From positions 53,424 through 117,423 of the forward strand of contig JBGVLO010000046.1 of NCBI GenBank assembly GCA_045124315.1: 64,000 bases of DNA. Reading direction: 5' to 3'. The notes under the pieces are model-generated. The model did no database searches. It saw only the letters and a list, made by a program, of their open reading frames with translations, and was not told the DNA's origin. The DNA is from CAG-411 sp045124315. Its GTDB lineage: Bacteria > Bacillota > Clostridia > Lachnospirales > Lachnospiraceae. The position numbers were made by a program, and so were the translations under genes. Position 1 is the stretch's first letter, and each line of letters opens with the position of its first letter. Positions 59,554-64,000 of the stretch are shown here, piece after piece.

Positions 59554-60312
59554 CTATGCTCTCAAAGATAAGATAACCGGCTCATCTTCAGTGATCAAAA
59601 CTGTATTTTCGTAATGAGCAGACAAAGATCCATCCTGCGTAACAACGGTCCAATCATCTTCCAGCCACCAAACATCAAATCCTCCTGCATTCACCATAGG
59701 CTCTATAGCAAGTGTCATACCAGGTACCAGCTTCGGACCACGGCCTCTTACTTTATAATTTGGTATTTCCGGTTCTTCATGAAGATTTTTACCTATTCCA
59801 TGACCAACCAAATCCCGAACTACAGAAAATCCATTCTTTTCCACATATTTTTGTATCGCCTCTGATATGTCATGCAAATAGTTTCCTACTTTCGCAAATT
59901 GAATTCCTTCAAAAAAACTCTGTTTTGTCACGTCAATCAAACGCTGTGCCTCATCTGAAATCTGTCCAACCGCATGTGTTCTTGCTGCATCCGAATGAAA
60001 ACCTTCATATATGACTCCGGCATCAAGACTAACAATATTTCCTTCATGTAATATATGATTTTTACTTGGTATTCCGTGCACAACCTCATCATCTATAGAA
60101 ACACAAATGGAAGCAGGATAGCCATTATAATTTAAAAAGGATGGTTCACAACCAAAACTTTTAATCAAATCATAGCCTTTTTTGTCTATATCCCAGGTAG
60201 AAATTCCCGGCCTGATAAACTGTTCTAATTCATCATGCACAATTGAGAGAATGCGTCCTGCCTCTTTCATTTTCTCAATCTCTTTTGCAGATTTAATTGA
60301 AATGCCAGACAT
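59554..60312 (-). CDS. map: methionine aminopeptidase, type I
   Basis: Removes the N-terminal Met of new proteins. 252 residues with metal ligands in SLDAGVIYEGFHSDAARTH, GHGIGKNLHEEP, AIEPMVN and HYENTVLI. It lies 2 bases after adk. Confidence 0.97.
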   Translation of the reverse strand: MSGISIKSAKEIEKMKEAGRILSIVHDELEQFIRPGISTWDIDKKGYDLIKSFGCEPSFLNYNGYPASICVSIDDEVVHGIPSKNHILHEGNIVSLDAGVIYEGFHSDAARTHAVGQISDEAQRLIDVTKQSFFEGIQFAKVGNYLHDISEAIQKYVEKNGFSVVRDLVGHGIGKNLHEEPEIPNYKVRGRGPKLVPGMTLAIEPMVNAGGFDVWWLEDDWTVVTQDGSLSAHYENTVLITEDEPVILSLRA

Positions 60313-60314
60313 GA

Positions 60315-60959
60315 TTACACCTCTAAAATCCCTACGATATCCGCAAATACCTTAGCCATATCCTGTGTTCCGTCAACGGATTTCAAGATATTCTTCTTTG
60401 TGTAGTAATCAATCAATGGCTGTGTCTGCTCATGATATACTTTTAAACGATTCTTTACTGTTTCTGGCTGATCGTCATCTCTTAAAATTAGTTTTCCTCC
60501 ACATGCATCACAGATCCCCTCTGTCTTAGTTGGGTTAAATTCGATGTGATAAGTTCCCCCACATGCCACACAAGCTCTTCTTCCTGACATTCTGTTGATG
60601 ATATTATCATCTGGAACATCTACATCTATGGCATAATCCACTTTTTCACTGATCTTCTCTAAAGCTGCGTCTAACGCTTCTGCCTGAGGAATGGTTCTTG
60701 GGAAACCATCTAATACATATCCATTCTTTGCATCATCCTGAGAAATACGATCCACAACAAGGTCACATACTAATTCATCCGGAACCAATGCACCCTTATC
60801 CATGTATTCTTTTGCTTTCTTTCCTAACTCAGTTCCTTCTTTAATATTTGCTCTAAAAATATCTCCCGTAGAAATATGAGGAATCGAATATTTTTCTGCG
60901 ATCTTCTTTGCCTGTGTGCCTTTTCCAGCACCAGGAGCTCCTAACATGATAATTTTCAT
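60315..60959 (-). CDS. adk: adenylate kinase, zinc-lid type
   Basis: 214 residues: P-loop GAPGAGKGTQAKKIAEKY, DGFPRTIPQAE, and a lid with four Cys (CVACGG...CDACGG) that bind zinc as in other Gram-positive enzymes. A repeat and a hairpin separate it from secY. Confidence 0.98.
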   Translation of the reverse strand: MKIIMLGAPGAGKGTQAKKIAEKYSIPHISTGDIFRANIKEGTELGKKAKEYMDKGALVPDELVCDLVVDRISQDDAKNGYVLDGFPRTIPQAEALDAALEKISEKVDYAIDVDVPDDNIINRMSGRRACVACGGTYHIEFNPTKTEGICDACGGKLILRDDDQPETVKNRLKVYHEQTQPLIDYYTKKNILKSVDGTQDMAKVFADIVGILEV

Positions 60960-60988
60960 AATATTTTCTCCATTTCTTAATTAATTTT

Positions 60989-61061
60989 GTAACAATTCAG
61001 GATCTGCGGCTGCATATGTGCATATTGTACGATTTGCGCTATTTTGACCCCAGAATACCTG
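60989..61061. repeat. interspersed repeat between secY and adk
   Basis: GTAACAATTCAGG at one end, and ATTTTGACCCCAGAATACCTG at the other: a rearranged version of the 54011-54062 type. An inner CATATGTGCATATTG palindrome is present. Confidence 0.55.
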
Positions 61062-61064
61062 CAT

Positions 61065-61104
61065 AAACACAAATAGCTGCAGTTGCACGCAACTACAGCT
61101 ATAT
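61065..61104 (-). terminator. hairpin after secY
   Basis: ATAGCTGTAGTTG / CAACTGCAGCTAT (one mismatch) followed by TTGTGTTT on the minus strand. A weak terminator or attenuator before adk. Confidence 0.5.
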
Positions 61105-61115
61105 ACAATCGGCAA

Positions 61116-62453
61116 CTATTCACTCAAAAATCCTCTGTATGAACGAACGATCATTTGTGATTCAATCTGTTTGATTGTCTCAAGTACTACACCAACGATA
61201 ATGATTAACGAAGTTCCACCAAAGGAAACATTTGCTCCGAAAGCACCTGAGAAAATAATTGGTAAAACTGCAACAATTGTCAGTCCTACAGCACCGATAA
61301 AAATTACATAATTTAACACACCAGTCAGGTAGTCTGTAGTTGGCTTTCCAGGACGAATACCAGGAATGAAACCACCTTGCTTCTTCATGTTATTTGCTAC
61401 TTCAATCGGATTGAAGGTAACAGATGTATAGAAATAAGCAAAGAAAATGATCAACGCAATATAAACTACTAAACCAAGTGTATATTTAAATTCATAAATG
61501 TTTTTGACGTTGCACCAGTCATTCTGGTTACAAACTTTCAAAATCTTCTGCCATAAAGTAGCATCTGCTCCAGATGCAGGTGTAATTCCAAAGAAACTAG
61601 AAATTACAATTGGGAAAGATAACAAAGATCCAGCAAAGATTACAGGAATTACACCTGCAGTATTTACTTTCAATGGAATGTGTGAAGACTGACCTCCAAC
61701 CATCTTTCTTCCCTGTAACTTTTTCGCATACTGAACAGAAATTCTTCTTTCTGCATCCGATAAAAGAACAATAAATAATACCATAACAACTAAGATTGCC
61801 ACAATAACAACTGCAGCTGTTACTTTTCCAGCAGGACTTGTTGCACCAAGTACGAACTTATTGTAAAGACTTAATAAGTCTTCAGGTATTCTGGAAAGAA
61901 TATTAATTAATAAGATAATTGATATACCATTTCCAACACCTTTTTCTGTAATTCTTTCACCTAACCACATTAAGAATGTTGCACCGGCTGTTAAGGATAC
62001 TACACTGATAATTACTGCAGAAAGGCTCAAACCATTCTCGAAATATCCAGTATTTCCAAATCCTATTGCCATTGCAGCACTTTCTAAGATAGAAAGCATA
62101 ACTGCCACATAACGTGTCCACTCATTTATTTTCTTTCTACCTTCTTCTCCATCTTTCTGTAATTCCTCTAAACTAGGAATCGCAATTGTTAACAATTGCA
62201 TAATGATCGAAGAAGTAATGTATGGGGTAATGCTAAGAGCAAAGATTGACATGGTGGAAAAAGATCCACCAGTCATTGCATTAAAGAAACTCAATGCACT
62301 TTGCTCTTCAAACCATTTTACAAAATATGAGCTACTAACTCCTGGAACTGGTAACTGACAACCAATTCTAACAATTATGAGTGCAAAAAAGGTGTATATG
62401 ATTTTATTCCTAATATCTTTAATTTTTAAAGCATCGCGGAATTTTTTTAACAT
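61116..62453 (-). CDS. secY: protein translocase subunit SecY
   Basis: 445 residues and ten membrane helices; motifs RIGCQLPVPG near the start, ITPYITSSIIMQLL (plug/gate region), and FYTSVTFNPIEVANNMKKQGGFIPGIRPG. The start follows rplO by one base. Confidence 0.98.
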   Translation of the reverse strand: MLKKFRDALKIKDIRNKIIYTFFALIIVRIGCQLPVPGVSSSYFVKWFEEQSALSFFNAMTGGSFSTMSIFALSITPYITSSIIMQLLTIAIPSLEELQKDGEEGRKKINEWTRYVAVMLSILESAAMAIGFGNTGYFENGLSLSAVIISVVSLTAGATFLMWLGERITEKGVGNGISIILLINILSRIPEDLLSLYNKFVLGATSPAGKVTAAVVIVAILVVMVLFIVLLSDAERRISVQYAKKLQGRKMVGGQSSHIPLKVNTAGVIPVIFAGSLLSFPIVISSFFGITPASGADATLWQKILKVCNQNDWCNVKNIYEFKYTLGLVVYIALIIFFAYFYTSVTFNPIEVANNMKKQGGFIPGIRPGKPTTDYLTGVLNYVIFIGAVGLTIVAVLPIIFSGAFGANVSFGGTSLIIIVGVVLETIKQIESQMIVRSYRGFLSE

Positions 62454-62454
62454 A

Positions 62455-62895
62455 CTATTTCACCTCTGCTTTTCCACCAAGAGCCTGAATTTTCTCTACA
62501 GCTGAAGCACTAAAAGCATCAACCTGAACATCAAGCTTCTTAGTTAACTCTCCATTTCCAAGAATTTTTACTCCGTCCTTAGGATTTTTGATCACACCAG
62601 CATCAAGTAGTGTCTCAACTGTAACAACAGTTCCATCCTCAAAACGATTTAATACGTCAACATTGATTGCAACGATTTCCTTTGAATTTCTGCAAGTGAA
62701 ACCTCTCTTAGGCAATCTTCTATACAAAGGCATCTGTCCACCTTCGAAACCTGGTCTTGGTGCTCCAGAACGAGCCTTCTGACCCTTATGTCCCTTACCA
62801 GCAGTCTTACCATTTCCTGAACCATGTCCACGGCCTCTTCTGAAATTGTCGCTATGCTTTGAACCTTCTGCAGGTCTTAATTCTGATAAATTCAT
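62455..62895 (-). CDS. rplO: 50S ribosomal protein L15
   Basis: 146 residues; GRGHGSGNGKTAGKGHKGQKARSG and GFEGGQMPLYRRLPKRGF are typical. The start MNLSELRPAEG follows AGGAGG; a GTG nine bases upstream overlaps it and was rejected. Confidence 0.97.
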   Translation of the reverse strand: MNLSELRPAEGSKHSDNFRRGRGHGSGNGKTAGKGHKGQKARSGAPRPGFEGGQMPLYRRLPKRGFTCRNSKEIVAINVDVLNRFEDGTVVTVETLLDAGVIKNPKDGVKILGNGELTKKLDVQVDAFSASAVEKIQALGGKAEVK

Positions 62896-62914
62896 TACGT
62901 GCACCTCCTAACGA

Positions 62915-63097
62915 TTAGATTTCTTCTACTTTAACTAAATGTCTTACATGCCAAACCATACCTCTAACAGCATCGTTATCAGGTAATTCAACTGTTTTAT
63001 GCATTTTCTTAAGACCTAAAGCTTCAATTGTAGCCTTCTGCTTAGGAATTGCACCAATTGGTGATTTTACTAATGTAATTTTTAACTTATTTGCCAT
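62915..63097 (-). CDS. rpmD: 50S ribosomal protein L30
   Basis: 60 residues: LKITLVKSPIGAIPKQKATIEALGLKKMHKTVELPDNDAVRGMVWHVRHLVKVEE. Normal length and place. Confidence 0.97.
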   Translation of the reverse strand: MANKLKITLVKSPIGAIPKQKATIEALGLKKMHKTVELPDNDAVRGMVWHVRHLVKVEEI

Positions 63098-63218
63098 TTT
63101 AAACCTCTTTTCTGCATACCTGATTGCATACTACTATCAATCTGCTGCACAAAGCAGCTGATTACGTGCGTTCCCTGACGCAAACACATCAGAGCACGCA
63201 ACGTGACCGGTTACTATT

Positions 63219-63728
63219 CTAATTAAACAACTGATCAACTGAGATTCCACGAAGCTTTGCAACTTCCTCTGGAGTCTTTAAGTTTTTCAAACCTTCGATT
63301 GTTGCAAGAACAACATTCTGCTTATTATTAGAACCCAATGACTTTGTACGGATATTCTTAAATCCTGCCAATTCCAAAACGGAACGAGCTGGACCACCAG
63401 CGATAATTCCAGTACCTTCTGGGGACTTCTTCAACAATACTTCTGCACTTCCGAACTTACCAATAAAGTCATGTGGTACACTACCATTTTCATCCATTGG
63501 TAACTCGATCATACTCTTAATAGCATCTTCTTTTCCTTTGCGGATAGCTTCAGGAATTTCAGCTGCTTTACCTAAACCTGCACCTACGTGTCCGTTCTTG
63601 TCACCAACAACTACTAAAGCAGTAAATCTCATGTTACGTCCACCTTTTACTACTTTTGTTACACGCTTAATGGTTACAACGTTATCTTCTAATTCTAACT
63701 GACTAGCATCAACGATTGTACGTTTCAT
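63219..63728 (-). CDS. rpsE: 30S ribosomal protein S5
   Basis: 169 residues: N-terminal double-stranded RNA-binding domain (VVTIKRVTKVVKGGRNMRFTALVVVGD) and the C-terminal ribosomal fold (GTGIIAGGPARSVLELAGFKNIRTKSLGS). The 121-base gap to rpmD has a small hairpin CTGCTGCACAAAGCAG (63141-63156) and no gene. Confidence 0.98.
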   Translation of the reverse strand: MKRTIVDASQLELEDNVVTIKRVTKVVKGGRNMRFTALVVVGDKNGHVGAGLGKAAEIPEAIRKGKEDAIKSMIELPMDENGSVPHDFIGKFGSAEVLLKKSPEGTGIIAGGPARSVLELAGFKNIRTKSLGSNNKQNVVLATIEGLKNLKTPEEVAKLRGISVDQLFN

Positions 63729-63744
63729 GTATTCTCCTCCTTGC

Positions 63745-64000
63745 TTAGAATTCTAGACCTGCTTCTCTTGCTGCATCTGCTAAAGCCTTAACTTTACCCT
63801 GATAGATGAATCCTCCTCTATCGAATACTACTGTGTTAATTCCCTTTGCTTTTGCCTTCTCAGCGATTACTTTTCCAACATATGCTGCTGCAGCAACGTC
63901 ATTAGTCTTTTCTAATGCAGCTTTTACATCTTTCTCAAGTGTAGAAGCTGAAACTAAGGTATTACCAACTGTATCATCAATAATTTGAGCATACATATGA
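63745..64000 (-). CDS. rplR: 50S ribosomal protein L18, 5' end outside window
   Basis: The C-terminal 84 residues of L18, which binds 5S rRNA: HMYAQIIDDTVGNTLVSAST, then AAYVGKVIAEKAKAKGI, and VFDRGGFIYQGKVKALADAAREAGLEF. The frame stays open past the right edge, and about 38 residues (the basic N-terminus) are missing. An internal ATG near the edge is not the start. Confidence 0.96.
   Translation of the reverse strand, partial: HMYAQIIDDTVGNTLVSASTLEKDVKAALEKTNDVAAAAYVGKVIAEKAKAKGINTVVFDRGGFIYQGKVKALADAAREAGLEF

Noticed and set aside
1..64000. CRISPR array, prophage or transposase gene
   Set aside because: No regularly spaced direct repeats, integrase, structural phage genes or transposase motifs were seen; the mobile-looking elements are all non-coding.

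Overview
The window is chromosomal DNA of a low-GC, Gram-positive, anaerobic Clostridia-type bacterium, most likely a Lachnospiraceae member. The grounds are the gene order of the ribosomal cluster (rplR-rpsE-rpmD-rplO-secY-adk-map-KOW-infA-rpmJ-rpsM-rpsK-rpsD-rpoA-rplQ-ecfA1-ecfA2-ecfT-truA), a small acid-soluble spore protein, a large anchored GH13 amylase with CBM26-like modules, a BspA-like leucine-rich-repeat surface protein with a Thr/Pro-rich linker, and clean AGGAGG ribosome sites. Genus cannot be fixed from sequence alone. I see no rRNA, tRNA, CRISPR array, prophage, or transposase gene.

Layout. 1-9.2 kb: 3' end of a topoisomerase III-like gene, a left-handed beta-helix protein, a 40-codon membrane microprotein, an ammonium transporter fused to a PII domain with an unusual leader, then glyA, fruK, hslO, a methyltransferase and a divergent spore SASP. 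9.2-19.3 kb: GH13 amylase, a sensorless chemoreceptor signalling hairpin, radA, an unknown protein, clpC, a GntR regulator and mutY. 19.7-30.6 kb: a surface and signalling region with the 1288-residue LRR protein, a PP2C phosphatase / Ser-Thr kinase / Lys-Pro-tailed membrane protein operon, a secreted Fn3 protein, an XRE regulator with a perfect operator-like palindrome, and a WYL regulator with a small helical partner. 30.8-46.5 kb: two L,D-transpeptidases, ilvH-ilvC, an LCP ligase with two GT2 glycosyltransferases, metH, a large secreted propeller-like protein and a methyltransferase. 46.7-50 kb: a HAD phosphatase / glutamine-synthetase-like / ANTAR operon. 50.2-64 kb: uppP, truA, the ECF module and the ribosomal protein operon (all on the minus strand), running off the right edge inside rplR.

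Nitrogen theme. Two loci look linked to nitrogen status: the Amt-PII fusion, with a consensus promoter followed at once by a terminator and a Gln-codon-rich upstream reading frame, and the operon pairing a glutamine-synthetase homologue that has lost several catalytic residues with an ANTAR antiterminator whose receiver lacks its phospho-Asp. This pseudo-GS/ANTAR pair is the best candidate here for an undescribed regulatory device. Cell-envelope work (two L,D-transpeptidases, LCP, UppP, GT2s, kinase/phosphatase) is the second theme.

Repeats. At least ten copies or fragments of a short palindromic family with GTAACAGTTCAG-like ends are scattered between genes, often starting inside or just after a stop codon. 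One 132-bp copy is flanked by a perfect 9-bp direct repeat, so it behaves like a miniature transposable element.
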